Source: CAZNLS01 sp964573895
Lineage (GTDB): Bacteria; Acidobacteriota; Aminicenantia; UBA2199
Assembly (NCBI GenBank): GCA_964573895.1
Contig: CAZNLS010000016.1
Coordinates: 1 to 33,275, forward strand
Direction: 5' to 3'
Length of the DNA stretch: 33,275 nt
Positions 8,212 to 16,244 of this stretch are shown here, piece by piece. Numbering within the stretch: the stretch's first letter is position 1; the number at the start of each line of letters is the position of its first letter. Both the position numbers and the translations under genes were made by a program. The notes beneath the pieces are model-generated. The model was not told the DNA's origin, did no database searches, and saw nothing but the letters and a program-made list of their open reading frames with translations.

Positions 8212-9399
8212 CTAGTTTAATCTCTCAACAACAGCTGCAACACCATTTCCTCCGCCGATACAGAGACTGACAAGTCCAAATGTTGCATCACGTTGTTTCA
8301 TTGCATGAAGCAGTGTAGTTAATATTTTTGATCCCGTAGCTGCAACCGGGTGTCCCAGTGCAATAGCACCGCCATTGACATTGACTTTACTCCTGTCAAG
8401 ACCAAGTTCTCTTTCGCAAGCAATATACTGGGCTGCAAATGCCTCATTTAATTCAATCAGGTCAATATTGCCAAGTTCGAGACCTGCCTGCTTTAAGGCA
8501 GCAGGAATGGCTTTCACCGGTGAAAGTCCGAAATGTTTCGGATCGACTCCTACAAATGAATATCCTTTTAAAAGTGCCATAGGTTTTAAATTCTGACTGA
8601 GTGCAGTCTCTTTTTCCATAACTATCTGCATTGCAGCCGCATCACACAGAGCACAGGAATTACCGGCAGTTATTGACCCTCCGTCTTTTTTAAAAACCGG
8701 CCTCAGTTTTGAAAGTTTTTCAGTTGTTATACCTTCACGGTATATTTCTTCAAAGTCGAATATCTCAATCTTACCTTTTCGGCCTCTGGTTTCGATCGGA
8801 ACTATCTCATCTTTGAATTTTCCGGATTTAAAAGCGGCTTCTGCTTTATTATGTGATTCTGCAGCATAGATATCCTGATCCTCTCTGCTTATTCCTTTTT
8901 CTTCAACGAGTTTTTCAGTTATTTCTCCCATAAGACCTTCACCTAAAGGACAAAGGAATCCATCCTTATGCATCAGGTCAAGAATTTCTCCTGATCCCAT
9001 CCGGTATCCCCATCTGGCGCCTGTGAGTGCATATGGAACCTGATTGGTATTCTCTATGCCGCCGATCATAGCAGTAGATATATCGCCCGCTTTAATAGCC
9101 TGAGCTGCAAAAATTAGTGCCTGAATACTTGATCCGCATCGAACATTCACACTCACAGCAGGTTTTTCTACGGGGATGCCCCCCATGACAGCTGCAAGTC
9201 TGGCAGGATTTGGTCCAACTCCCGCCTGCCAGGCATTGCCGATAATCGTCTGATCAATACCGGCAGGTGAAATTCCCGAACGTTCAATGACAGCTTTTAT
9301 TACTTCCGCTCCTAATTTCGGTGCAGAAATTTTTTTGAGTGATCCGCCGAAACTGCCCCCGGCTGTACGAGCTGCATTTAATATTACTATTTCCCTCAT
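8212..9399 (-). CDS. Acetyl-CoA C-acetyltransferase (thiolase II type)
   Basis: A 395-residue biosynthetic/degradative thiolase. It has the nucleophile in V-R-C-G-S-S near residue 88, N-E-A-F-A-A, G-H-P-V-A-A-T-G, and the canonical C-I-G-G-G-N-G end with the second cysteine. It splits acetoacetyl-CoA into two acetyl-CoA and is the final step for the crotonyl-CoA branch encoded by the next two genes. The start at 9399 is preceded by AAGGAGG. Unlike the two thiolases at 434 and 2080, all active-site loops are canonical, so this one is the ordinary acetoacetyl-CoA thiolase of the locus. Confidence 0.92.
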   Translation of the reverse strand: MREIVILNAARTAGGSFGGSLKKISAPKLGAEVIKAVIERSGISPAGIDQTIIGNAWQAGVGPNPARLAAVMGGIPVEKPAVSVNVRCGSSIQALIFAAQAIKAGDISTAMIGGIENTNQVPYALTGARWGYRMGSGEILDLMHKDGFLCPLGEGLMGEITEKLVEEKGISREDQDIYAAESHNKAEAAFKSGKFKDEIVPIETRGRKGKIEIFDFEEIYREGITTEKLSKLRPVFKKDGGSITAGNSCALCDAAAMQIVMEKETALSQNLKPMALLKGYSFVGVDPKHFGLSPVKAIPAALKQAGLELGNIDLIELNEAFAAQYIACERELGLDRSKVNVNGGAIALGHPVAATGSKILTTLLHAMKQRDATFGLVSLCIGGGNGVAAVVERLN

Positions 9400-9445
9400 T
9401 GTTCCTCCTTATATATTATAAACTTTATTAATTTCCAATTACAAT

Positions 9446-10603
9446 TTAACGATTTGCTTTGCGATATCCTAATTTATCCTGGGCTATAATCATTTTCTGG
9501 ACATTGGCAGTGCCTTCAACAATTTGATAAACAACTGCATCACGATAAAATCTGGCGACCGGGTATTCAGTTGAATACCCGTATGCACCGAGAATTTTCA
9601 TTGCATTGTGAGAACAGCGGGTAACAGTTTCCCCTACAAAATACTTTGCATAAGTCGTTTCACTGACATTACCTAAAAATCCCTGATCTTTCTGCCATGC
9701 TGCCCGATAGGTTAATAATCTCGCTGCTTCAATTTCAACTGTCATATTTGCGATCATTTCCTGGTTCATCTGAAATTTACCAACCTGAATGTTAAACTGC
9801 TCACGTTCATTACAATATTTAACTGCCGCATCAAGACATGCCTGAGCAAGCCCGAGGCCTCCGGCTGCGCAGCTGAGTCTTGTCTGGTTTAATGATCCAA
9901 AACATATTTTTACTCCATCTCCGAGATTTCCAAGAAGTGCATCTGCCCCAAGCTTTACATCCTGAAAAAATATTTCACCGGTCGGCATCGACCTTGTGCC
10001 GAGTTTTTCAAGTTTTGAAGTGCTGATTCCTTCAAGATTCATATCAACTATAAAAGCGCTTAAACCTTTTGAACCCTTTTCCGGGTCATGATATGCATAA
10101 ACAATTGCGAGATCGCTATTTGTTGCACCTGATATCCATGTTTTACTCCCGTTTAAAATATATCCGTCATCTTCAGGTTTTGCCACAGACTTCATTGAAA
10201 GAACATCTGATCCTGAATTTGGTTCAGTAATTGCAAAACAACCTGTTTTTCTGACAGTGATCAGATCAGGTATCCATTTTTGCTTCTGTTCTTCTGTTCC
10301 GTGACTTAATATTGTCATTGCAGTCCCCAGGCATTGTGTGTTAAATGCAACTCTTATTGAAGATGAGCCTCTTGCAATCTCCTCGGTAATAATTGTCTGG
10401 GCCAGATATCCAATATTAACACCACCGTACTTTTCGGGAACAGGGCAGCCGAAATAACCCAGATCTCCCATTTTTTTTATTACCTGCAGGGGATATAAAT
10501 TTTCGTTGTCCCACTTGTCTGCATATGGAATTATCTCTTTTTTACAAAACTCACGAGCCATCTCTCTTATTTCCAGCATCTCATCACTTAAATTAAAGTC
10601 CAT
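9446..10603 (-). CDS. Acyl-CoA dehydrogenase (FAD)
   Basis: A 385-residue acyl-CoA dehydrogenase of normal length with the N-terminal helical, middle beta and C-terminal helical domains. The FAD-binding segments C-F-A-I-T-E-P-N-S-G-S-D and W-I-S-G-A are clear. The catalytic base is the Glu in Y-Q-I-V-E-G-T near the C-terminus, the position used by short- and medium-chain enzymes. It is the first gene of the minus-strand operon and is preceded by a purine-rich AAGGGGG. No electron-transfer flavoprotein (etfAB) is in the window, so its electron acceptor must be encoded elsewhere. The substrate may be butyryl-, glutaryl- or pimelyl-type CoA; the sequence does not decide this. Confidence 0.9.
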   Translation of the reverse strand: MDFNLSDEMLEIREMAREFCKKEIIPYADKWDNENLYPLQVIKKMGDLGYFGCPVPEKYGGVNIGYLAQTIITEEIARGSSSIRVAFNTQCLGTAMTILSHGTEEQKQKWIPDLITVRKTGCFAITEPNSGSDVLSMKSVAKPEDDGYILNGSKTWISGATNSDLAIVYAYHDPEKGSKGLSAFIVDMNLEGISTSKLEKLGTRSMPTGEIFFQDVKLGADALLGNLGDGVKICFGSLNQTRLSCAAGGLGLAQACLDAAVKYCNEREQFNIQVGKFQMNQEMIANMTVEIEAARLLTYRAAWQKDQGFLGNVSETTYAKYFVGETVTRCSHNAMKILGAYGYSTEYPVARFYRDAVVYQIVEGTANVQKMIIAQDKLGYRKANR

Positions 10604-10766
10604 TATTTAACCCCCTTATTTTGAATCTATGCAATTGCAGAAAAAATAATTGATATAACCTGATTCGATAATTCTTAATTAAAGGAAACTGTTTTTTTCC
10701 GGCTGTTTGCATTTATTTTATTTGAAAACTTTATAAACAACTGCTAATAGCAAAAGTGATATAAAT

Positions 10767-10795
10767 ATCTTAAAAAAGTAAAAGAATTATGTCAA
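10767..10795 (-). promoter_or_regulatory. Candidate sigma-70-type promoter for the acyl-CoA dehydrogenase operon
   Basis: On the minus strand a perfect -35 hexamer TTGACA (10795-10790) is separated by 17 bases from TAAGAT (10772-10767), a 4/6 match to the -10 consensus with the conserved T, A and final T. Transcription would start near 10760, leaving a leader of about 155 bases before the acyl-CoA dehydrogenase ATG. The direct repeat CAATAGAGT overlaps the -35 box, which would suit a repressor or activator site. Confidence 0.5.
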
Positions 10796-10841
10796 TAGAG
10801 TTAAGGATAAAAAGAAATTGTCTGATAGCAATAGAGTAAAG
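10793..10841. repeat. Imperfect 13-bp direct repeat, 36 bp apart
   Basis: CAATAGAGTTAAG at 10793-10805 and CAATAGAGTAAAG at 10829-10841 match at 12 of 13 positions. The left copy overlaps the predicted minus-strand -35 box. The 36-bp period is about three and a half helical turns, so the copies would face opposite sides of straight B-DNA, though bending or a flexible regulator could accommodate this. It is a possible regulator binding pair; chance is not excluded in AT-rich sequence. Confidence 0.4.
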
Positions 10842-10905
10842 ACGAAATTAAAAAAAATAAAAATAACTCCCCAATCTTTGTTAAAAAACAAACTTTATAT
10901 TTTTA

Positions 10906-10934
10906 TTGACTTTTTTTCCGTTTTTTTTTAATTT
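10906..10934 (+). promoter_or_regulatory. Weak promoter candidate for the benzoyl-CoA operon
   Basis: TTGACT at 10906-10911 (5/6 to the -35 consensus), 17-base spacer, then TAATTT at 10929-10934 (3/6, with the key A2 and T6). A start near 10940 would place the 14-bp inverted repeat inside the leader transcript. The -10 match is poor, so an activator-dependent promoter or a different site in this T-rich stretch is equally possible. Confidence 0.3.
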
Positions 10935-10977
10935 TATGTCAAGACAATTTAATCTTTTAACAAAATGACAAAATTTA

Positions 10978-11014
10978 ATCTGGAATTTAGTAATACAGTC
11001 ACTAAATTCCAGAT
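10978..11014. promoter_or_regulatory. Perfect 14-bp inverted repeat (operator or leader hairpin)
   Basis: ATCTGGAATTTAGT (10978-10991) and ACTAAATTCCAGAT (11001-11014) are exact reverse complements separated by the nine bases AATACAGTC. It ends 34 bases before the ATG of the first plus-strand gene. A run of eight T (11024-11031) follows ten bases later. It could be the operator of a dimeric repressor or, if transcribed, a leader hairpin acting as an attenuator. It is the strongest dyad symmetry I found in the window. Confidence 0.7.
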
Positions 11015-11048
11015 CAAAATAAATTTTTTTTCAGGAAGGTGATAGAAA

Positions 11049-12014
11049 ATGGCTAGAAATAATAACAAAAAAAAATTTCTGGTGATTGGTCTTGGTGCAA
11101 TCGGTAAAATTCTCTCGGTTCATCTTAAAAAGAAAGGCCATTATGTTTGCGGAGTAGATATCCGTAGTGATTTTGTTGATGCTGTACGTAAAAAAGGTAT
11201 CGTTGTGGAAGGATATACCACAAAGACAGCAAATCTTGATGAAGTTCATACGAAAATCGAAAAGCTATCAGAAAAAAAATTTGATTATATCGTTGTGTCT
11301 GTTAAAACTCCCTATATGGAGAAAGTGGTAAATGATCTGCAGCATCTTGATAATAATGGTTCCCGGATCGTTTCAATGCAGAATGGTATAGATAATGAAG
11401 AATTTCTTGCAAGATTTTTTGAACGGGACCGGATATTGAGAATGGTGATCAATTTTGCCGGCAATATTTTATCTCCCGGTGCAGTTAAAATGACTTTTTT
11501 TCACAAGCCGAATTATATCGGATGCATCTGTAATGAAAAACCATGCGGTCATGCTAAGGAATTTGCATCCATTTTAACTCAGTCTCAATTAGATACTGAG
11601 TCAAGTGATGATATAAAGAAGTTTGCCTGGAAGAAAACTATCCTTGTCGCAGCTCTTGCTCCTGTATCAGCAATTGTAGAAATGACAATGGCTGATATTA
11701 TGGCAGATGGGGATACACGTTCATGGGTAGTCAAATTACTAAGAGAAGCGATTGAGGTCGCAAGAGTACAGGGGTTCGATTATGGTGACGGCTTTTTTGC
11801 ACACTGTCTTGATTATCTTTCAACAGCCGGCCATCATAAGCCTTCTATGCTTATCGATATTGAAAACGGAATGCAGACTGAAATTGAATATATAAATGGA
11901 AAAATTGCATATTATGGACACGAGCTGAATGTTCCTGTACTTCTTAATACGTCAATAACTTCACTGATTAAAGCCAAAGAAAGACTAAAAATCAAACAGA
12001 TTCAAAAAAAGTAA
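11049..12014 (+). CDS. Ketopantoate reductase-family dehydrogenase (substrate probably not ketopantoate)
   Basis: A 321-residue member of the PanE/ApbA family. The NADPH motif G14-L-G-A-I-G starts a Rossmann domain, followed by the Q111-N-G loop. The C-terminal helical domain has Lys196 at the catalytic position, Ser266 in P-S-M-L-x-D-I and Glu278 in T-E-I-E-Y-I-N-G. In E. coli PanE the catalytic lysine is followed by two substrate-binding asparagines (N180 and N184, in VNCVINP). Here the equivalents are Val200 and Ala204, so a different 2-oxo acid or other carbonyl substrate is likely. It precedes an activase/dehydratase-like pair; the activase ATG directly follows its TAA. Making a 2-hydroxyacid for a 2-hydroxyacyl-CoA dehydratase is one hypothesis. 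The ATG at 11049 follows AGGAAGGTG. Confidence 0.8.
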   Translation: MARNNNKKKFLVIGLGAIGKILSVHLKKKGHYVCGVDIRSDFVDAVRKKGIVVEGYTTKTANLDEVHTKIEKLSEKKFDYIVVSVKTPYMEKVVNDLQHLDNNGSRIVSMQNGIDNEEFLARFFERDRILRMVINFAGNILSPGAVKMTFFHKPNYIGCICNEKPCGHAKEFASILTQSQLDTESSDDIKKFAWKKTILVAALAPVSAIVEMTMADIMADGDTRSWVVKLLREAIEVARVQGFDYGDGFFAHCLDYLSTAGHHKPSMLIDIENGMQTEIEYINGKIAYYGHELNVPVLLNTSITSLIKAKERLKIKQIQKK

Positions 12015-12836
12015 ATGTCTGGAGAAAAAAAAATTTTTGTCGGAGTCGATCTTGGATCTTCAAGGACAAAGGTCGCAGTAATAAATGAAGAAAAGAAGCT
12101 GCTTGGCTATGCAGTAATGAAGTCAGGTACCGATTATTCTTCCTCAGCCAGAACCTGTCTTGATAAAGCTTTAGTGATGGCCGGAGCCGGATTTAAAGAA
12201 ATTTCCAGGATTATCTCTTCAGGTTACGGAAGGAGAAATATTTCTTTTTCAAATGATACAAAAACCGAGATCAGCTGTCATGCAAAAGGGTGTTACTATT
12301 ATTATCCTGAAGCAAGCACAATTATTGATATTGGAAGCCAGGATAATAAAATTATTAAAATAGATCAGGAAGGAAAACGGCTGAGTTTCAAAATGAACAG
12401 AAAATGTGCGGCAGGAACCGGTGCTTTTCTTGAGGAAATAGCATTTATGCTTGATATAAAACTCAATTCTCTCAACAAATTAGCTTTGTTGTCTACCGAA
12501 ACTGTCGAACTCGGAAGTTATTGTACCGTATTTTCCAAAACAGAAGTTTTAGAGAGAATTAAAGAAGGAAATAAATTACCTGATATTGTTAAAGCCCTCT
12601 TCAAATCTGTGATCAGAAGAGTTACAGAAATGGATTCATTCAATGAAAAAGTAGTTATTACCGGCGGAGTTGTTGCATATAATTTATTTTTGGCAAAAAT
12701 GCTTTCAGATTATATCGGAAGAAAAGTTTTTGTACCTGAAAATCCGCAATTTACAGGAGCACTCGGAGCAGCACTGTTTGCTTCAGAAAATTCCGGGTTA
12801 AAAATTTCTAATGAAGTCAACGAGGTATTGAATTAA
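12015..12836 (+). CDS. ATP-dependent activase (BadF/BadG/BcrA/BcrD family), cognate to the next gene
   Basis: A 273-residue ASKHA-fold ATPase of the 2-hydroxyacyl-CoA dehydratase activator (HgdC) type. It has the phosphate-1 loop D12-L-G-S-S-R-T-K, the second loop I-D-I-G-S-Q-D (104-110) and T-G-G (216-218). Two cysteines match those that bind the single [4Fe-4S] cluster shared between two subunits: Cys131 in K-C-A-A-G-T-G and Cys170 in S-Y-C-T-V-F. Such homodimers inject single low-potential electrons, driven by ATP hydrolysis, into an iron-sulfur partner. The partner is probably the dehydratase-like protein encoded 43 bases downstream. It is separate from the two Bzd-type activase subunits at 21878 and 22664. 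The ATG abuts the upstream stop with no good Shine-Dalgarno, so translation is probably coupled. Confidence 0.88.
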   Translation: MSGEKKIFVGVDLGSSRTKVAVINEEKKLLGYAVMKSGTDYSSSARTCLDKALVMAGAGFKEISRIISSGYGRRNISFSNDTKTEISCHAKGCYYYYPEASTIIDIGSQDNKIIKIDQEGKRLSFKMNRKCAAGTGAFLEEIAFMLDIKLNSLNKLALLSTETVELGSYCTVFSKTEVLERIKEGNKLPDIVKALFKSVIRRVTEMDSFNEKVVITGGVVAYNLFLAKMLSDYIGRKVFVPENPQFTGALGAALFASENSGLKISNEVNEVLN

Positions 12837-12879
12837 TTCTTATGCTGCAATAATGGATTGTTTTAAAGGAGGTATCTGA

Positions 12880-14133
12880 TTGATAAGTGATAAAATGAAA
12901 TCTCGCAAACGGTTAGAGGCAACTATTGCTATGGCAGAATATATGGGAGATTATTTTAAAGAACTTGAAACTGAGGGAAAAAACGGCCATAAAAAAATTG
13001 CATGGTGTACCAGTGTCGGACCTGCAGAATTACTACTTTCCATGGGTTTCCTGGTATATTTTCCTGAAAATCACGGAGCGATGCTGGGATCAACAAGGAT
13101 GGCAACTGATATGATCCCTTATTCTGTTGCAGAAGGCTATTCGCCTGAGATTTGCTCCTATTTGACTTCTGATATCGGATCATTCATTAAGGGAGAGACA
13201 CCTTTAACGAAGGCTTTTGGTATCGAAAAAGTTCCGAAACCGGATGTTCTGGTATATAATACAAATCAATGCCGTGATGTAAAAGACTGGTTTGCCTGGT
13301 ATGCACGAAAGTTTGATGTTCCGCTGATCGGAATTCATACTTCAAGAAATCCTTCCGAGATAACTCAGAATATTATCAAATCGGTGGCAGGTCAAATTGA
13401 AGATTTAATAAAGCCCCTTGAAAAGATATCAGGAAAAAAATTTGATATTGATGAATTGAAGAGAGTTATTACTCTTTCCAGGGAATGTTCGAAATTGTGG
13501 AAACAGGTCCTGCAAACAGCGGCAACATCTCCATCACCCCTGACTTTTTTTGACGGCACTATCCATATGGGTCCTGCAGTAGTTCTAAGAGGAACTAAAA
13601 AGGCAGTTGACTACTACAGATTATTACTGTCTGAACTTGAAGAAAGGATCAACAACAATATTGGTGCTTTAGAACAGGAAAATTTCCGTTTATACTGGGA
13701 AGGAATGCCAATTTGGGGAAGATTGAGGAAACATTCGGAATTATTTGCAGGATTGAATAGCAATGTATTAGCTTCAACATACTGCAACAGCTGGATCTTT
13801 ACTGATCTTGATGAAAATGAACCCTTTATAAGCATGGCAAAAGCATATACGGAATTATTTATTGTAAGGTCGGACAAAATAAAGGAGGAATACATGGAAA
13901 AAATGTTTGAGATGTTTAAAATAGACGGCATTATTTATCACGATGCCAAAACTTGTCCGAATAATTCAAACAGCAGATACGGAATGCCTAAAAGACTTGA
14001 AAAAAAAACCAATATCCCATATCTTGTAATTGACGGAGATCTAAACGATCTCAGACTGATCTCCGATGAACAAACACGGACAAATATAGAAGCATTTGTA
14101 GAACAACTTGAGGAGATTAAATCAGATGTTTGA
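12880..14133 (+). CDS. 2-hydroxyacyl-CoA dehydratase-like iron-sulfur protein (single-chain type)
   Basis: A 417-residue protein of the HgdB/BcrB/BcrC (2-hydroxyacyl-CoA dehydratase D) superfamily. Cysteines 43 (W-C-T-S-V-G-P-A-E), 92 (I-C-S-Y), 131 (Q-C-R-D-V-K-D-W) and 359 (K-T-C-P-N) lie in regions conserved across the family; 203 and 302 are additional. It also has the Y-W-E-G-M-P-x-W segment (272-279) common in dehydratase subunits. A TTG start at 12880 is chosen because AAAGGAGGT lies six bases upstream; the next ATG (12895) is too far from it. Only one large subunit is next to the activase, whereas classical dehydratases have two. The pair therefore also fits the double-cubane-cluster protein/reductase systems related to this family. 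The substrate is unknown. Confidence 0.8.
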   Translation: MISDKMKSRKRLEATIAMAEYMGDYFKELETEGKNGHKKIAWCTSVGPAELLLSMGFLVYFPENHGAMLGSTRMATDMIPYSVAEGYSPEICSYLTSDIGSFIKGETPLTKAFGIEKVPKPDVLVYNTNQCRDVKDWFAWYARKFDVPLIGIHTSRNPSEITQNIIKSVAGQIEDLIKPLEKISGKKFDIDELKRVITLSRECSKLWKQVLQTAATSPSPLTFFDGTIHMGPAVVLRGTKKAVDYYRLLLSELEERINNNIGALEQENFRLYWEGMPIWGRLRKHSELFAGLNSNVLASTYCNSWIFTDLDENEPFISMAKAYTELFIVRSDKIKEEYMEKMFEMFKIDGIIYHDAKTCPNNSNSRYGMPKRLEKKTNIPYLVIDGDLNDLRLISDEQTRTNIEAFVEQLEEIKSDV

Positions 14134-16204
14134 TAAATTATTTAATCCAGGATCTGTTGCAATAATCGGTGCATCACAAAAAGAGTTATCTATTGGTAAT
14201 GTAATCACGAAAAACCTGCTAAAATATAATTTCAAAGGTCCTATATATCCGGTCAATCCCAAAGCGGATGAGATCAGGGGAGTTAAAGCTTACCCCTCAA
14301 TTCTGGATATTCCGGGAGAAGTTGATCTGGCACATCTAAGTATTCCGGCAGTTTATGCTCCGGCAGCAATGGAAGAGTGCGGTAAAAAAGGGGTTAAGTT
14401 TGTTATTATAAACAGCGCTGGTTTTAAAGAGGTTGGTGATGAAGGAAAGAAACTTGAGCAGCAGGTAGTGCAAAAAGCCGGAGAATTTGGTATCCGGATT
14501 TTCGGACCTAACTGTCAGGGGATAATCAATACTGATCCCAAAATTCAGGCATATTGTAATTTTACATTTACATACCCTAAGCCAGGTAACATATCTATTG
14601 TCGCCCAGAGCGGCGGTGTAGGAGCTCTTTTTATGCAGTCCATACATGATCTCGGAGTTGGAATGAGATTGTACGCTTCGAATGGAAATGCGTGTGATAT
14701 ATCGATACCGGAAATTTTAGAGTATTATGGGCGGGATGAGAAAACCAAAGTTATAATCTTATATGTAGAAGGATTTTCCGATCCGGCTGAATTTCTAAGG
14801 GTTGCAAAAGAGGTGTCTAAAATAAAACCGATCCTGGCTATGCGCTCCGGGAGGACTGAAGAGGGAGCAAAAGCTGCATTATCTCACACCGGAGGCCTTG
14901 CCGGAGCAGGAATCTCGACAGAATTAATATTCAAAAAAGCCGGTATACTCTATTTCAAAGATCAGGAGGAGATGTGCCAGGCATCAATGGCATTTGCAAT
15001 GCAACCGATTCCCGGAGGTAACAAAGTTGGATTAATAACGGATACGGGCGGCCCCGCGATAATTGCCACTGATCAGCTTGTAGATTCTGGACTCGAGATA
15101 CCTCCGTTGTCAAAAAGTGCTGTTGAAATTCTTGAAGTTAAACTGTACCCGGAAGCATCAAAGAATAATCCGATTGATGTTCTGGCAACAGCCGATGCCC
15201 ACCATTACCGGACTGCACTGGATGTCTTACTGGATGAACCGGATATAGACAGTATTTATATTAACTTTGTAACGCCTCCATTTGCAGACACTGAGAGTAT
15301 TGCAAGGGAAATGGCTGAGGTAAGTAAACTCAAGAGAAAGCCTGTAATATGCAATTATATGACTGACAAGCCTCAATTTACATCTACAACAGCAATAATG
15401 AAAGAGGGGGAAATTCCATGTTATGATTTTCCTGAGATGGCTGCCAAAGTAACAGCAGCCTTGTCTAAATATAATGATATCCGCTCCCGGGAAACCGGAA
15501 TTCCAATGAATTTTAATGATATGAATAAGGCCCGGGCAGATACTATTTTCATGCAGGCTCAGAATGAAGGTCAAAAAATTATCAGTTCGGATAAGGTTTA
15601 CCGGATCCTTGAATCTTATAATATTCCTGCCGCAAAAAGTCGTATAGTGAACAATGCGGCAGATGCGTTAATTGCTGCCGGAGAGATAGGATTCCCTGTA
15701 ACAATTAAAGCTGAATCCGGGGAGATTATTCATAAAAGTGATGTCGGAGGTGTATTCCTGAATTTGAAAAGCAGAGAAGCGGTACAATCCGCAGTAGCTA
15801 AAATAGAGTCAGAATTCAAAAAAGTAAGTTTAAAATTCCTTGTTCAAAAATATATATCTTCAGGTCATGAAATTATTATTGGTGCAAGAGCGGAACCCGG
15901 TTTAGGCCATATTGTCATGTTTGGATTAGGAGGTATTCTTGTAGAGCTCTTAAAAGATGTTGCATTTGAATTAACTCCGATAACAGATAGGGAGGCGGAG
16001 AATCTTGTCTCATCAATCAAAGCGTTTCCCGTAATAAAAGGTTATAGGGGAAAACCTGGTGTGGATATGTCAAAAATTATAGAGATGATTTTACGAATTT
16101 CGCATCTTGTCAGTGATCATCCGTACATAAAAGAACTGGATTTGAATCCGTTGATAGTCGGAGAAGATTTTATAACAACAGTAGATGCAAGAATAATTAT
16201 TTGA
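14126..16204 (+). CDS. ADP-forming acyl-CoA synthetase (acetyl-CoA synthetase-like, fused alpha-beta)
   Basis: A 692-residue NDP-forming acyl-CoA synthetase. Domains in order: CoA-binding Rossmann domain (about 5-130, with A-I-I-G-A-S), succinyl-CoA synthetase-type ligase domains (about 150-450) holding the phosphohistidine His254 in L-S-H-T-G-G-L-A-G, and an ATP-grasp domain (about 470-692). The ATG at 14126 is preferred over an upstream in-frame TTG at 14108 because AGGAG lies ten bases before it and family members begin M-F-x-x-L-F-x-P. It overlaps the preceding gene by eight bases. It may activate an aromatic or aliphatic acid at the cost of one ATP to ADP, or run in reverse to make ATP from an acyl-CoA. 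No AMP-forming benzoate-CoA ligase is visible in the window. Confidence 0.87.
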   Translation: MFDKLFNPGSVAIIGASQKELSIGNVITKNLLKYNFKGPIYPVNPKADEIRGVKAYPSILDIPGEVDLAHLSIPAVYAPAAMEECGKKGVKFVIINSAGFKEVGDEGKKLEQQVVQKAGEFGIRIFGPNCQGIINTDPKIQAYCNFTFTYPKPGNISIVAQSGGVGALFMQSIHDLGVGMRLYASNGNACDISIPEILEYYGRDEKTKVIILYVEGFSDPAEFLRVAKEVSKIKPILAMRSGRTEEGAKAALSHTGGLAGAGISTELIFKKAGILYFKDQEEMCQASMAFAMQPIPGGNKVGLITDTGGPAIIATDQLVDSGLEIPPLSKSAVEILEVKLYPEASKNNPIDVLATADAHHYRTALDVLLDEPDIDSIYINFVTPPFADTESIAREMAEVSKLKRKPVICNYMTDKPQFTSTTAIMKEGEIPCYDFPEMAAKVTAALSKYNDIRSRETGIPMNFNDMNKARADTIFMQAQNEGQKIISSDKVYRILESYNIPAAKSRIVNNAADALIAAGEIGFPVTIKAESGEIIHKSDVGGVFLNLKSREAVQSAVAKIESEFKKVSLKFLVQKYISSGHEIIIGARAEPGLGHIVMFGLGGILVELLKDVAFELTPITDREAENLVSSIKAFPVIKGYRGKPGVDMSKIIEMILRISHLVSDHPYIKELDLNPLIVGEDFITTVDARIII

Positions 16205-16244
16205 AATATATATTAATAAATTAGTTTAAAAATTAGGAGGAATC

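Larger units (their letters stand above)
10604..11048. promoter_or_regulatory. 445-bp divergent intergenic control region
   Basis: Very AT-rich DNA between the minus-strand beta-oxidation operon and the plus-strand benzoyl-CoA operon, with no credible ORF or RNA gene. It holds, listed separately, a minus-strand promoter candidate, a 13-bp direct repeat, a weaker plus-strand promoter candidate and a perfect 14-bp inverted repeat just before the first plus-strand gene. There are also a 12-bp near-palindrome GATATAAATATC at 10758-10769 at the predicted minus-strand start site, and a 10-bp direct repeat AATTTAATCT at 10946-10955 and 10972-10981. A regulator acting on both operons would bind here, but none is encoded in the window. 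Confidence 0.7.

Noticed and set aside
10604..11048. Small ORFs or a regulatory RNA in the divergent region
   Set aside because: The longest frame there overlaps the ketopantoate-reductase-like gene antisense; the rest is AT-rich without a start-plus-ribosome-site combination or a recognisable riboswitch fold.
12880..14133. Calling this gene a second BzdO/BcrB subunit
   Set aside because: It is 32 residues shorter than the BzdO here, lacks the Cys-Cys-Ser-His segment and has its own adjacent activase, so a separate system is more likely.
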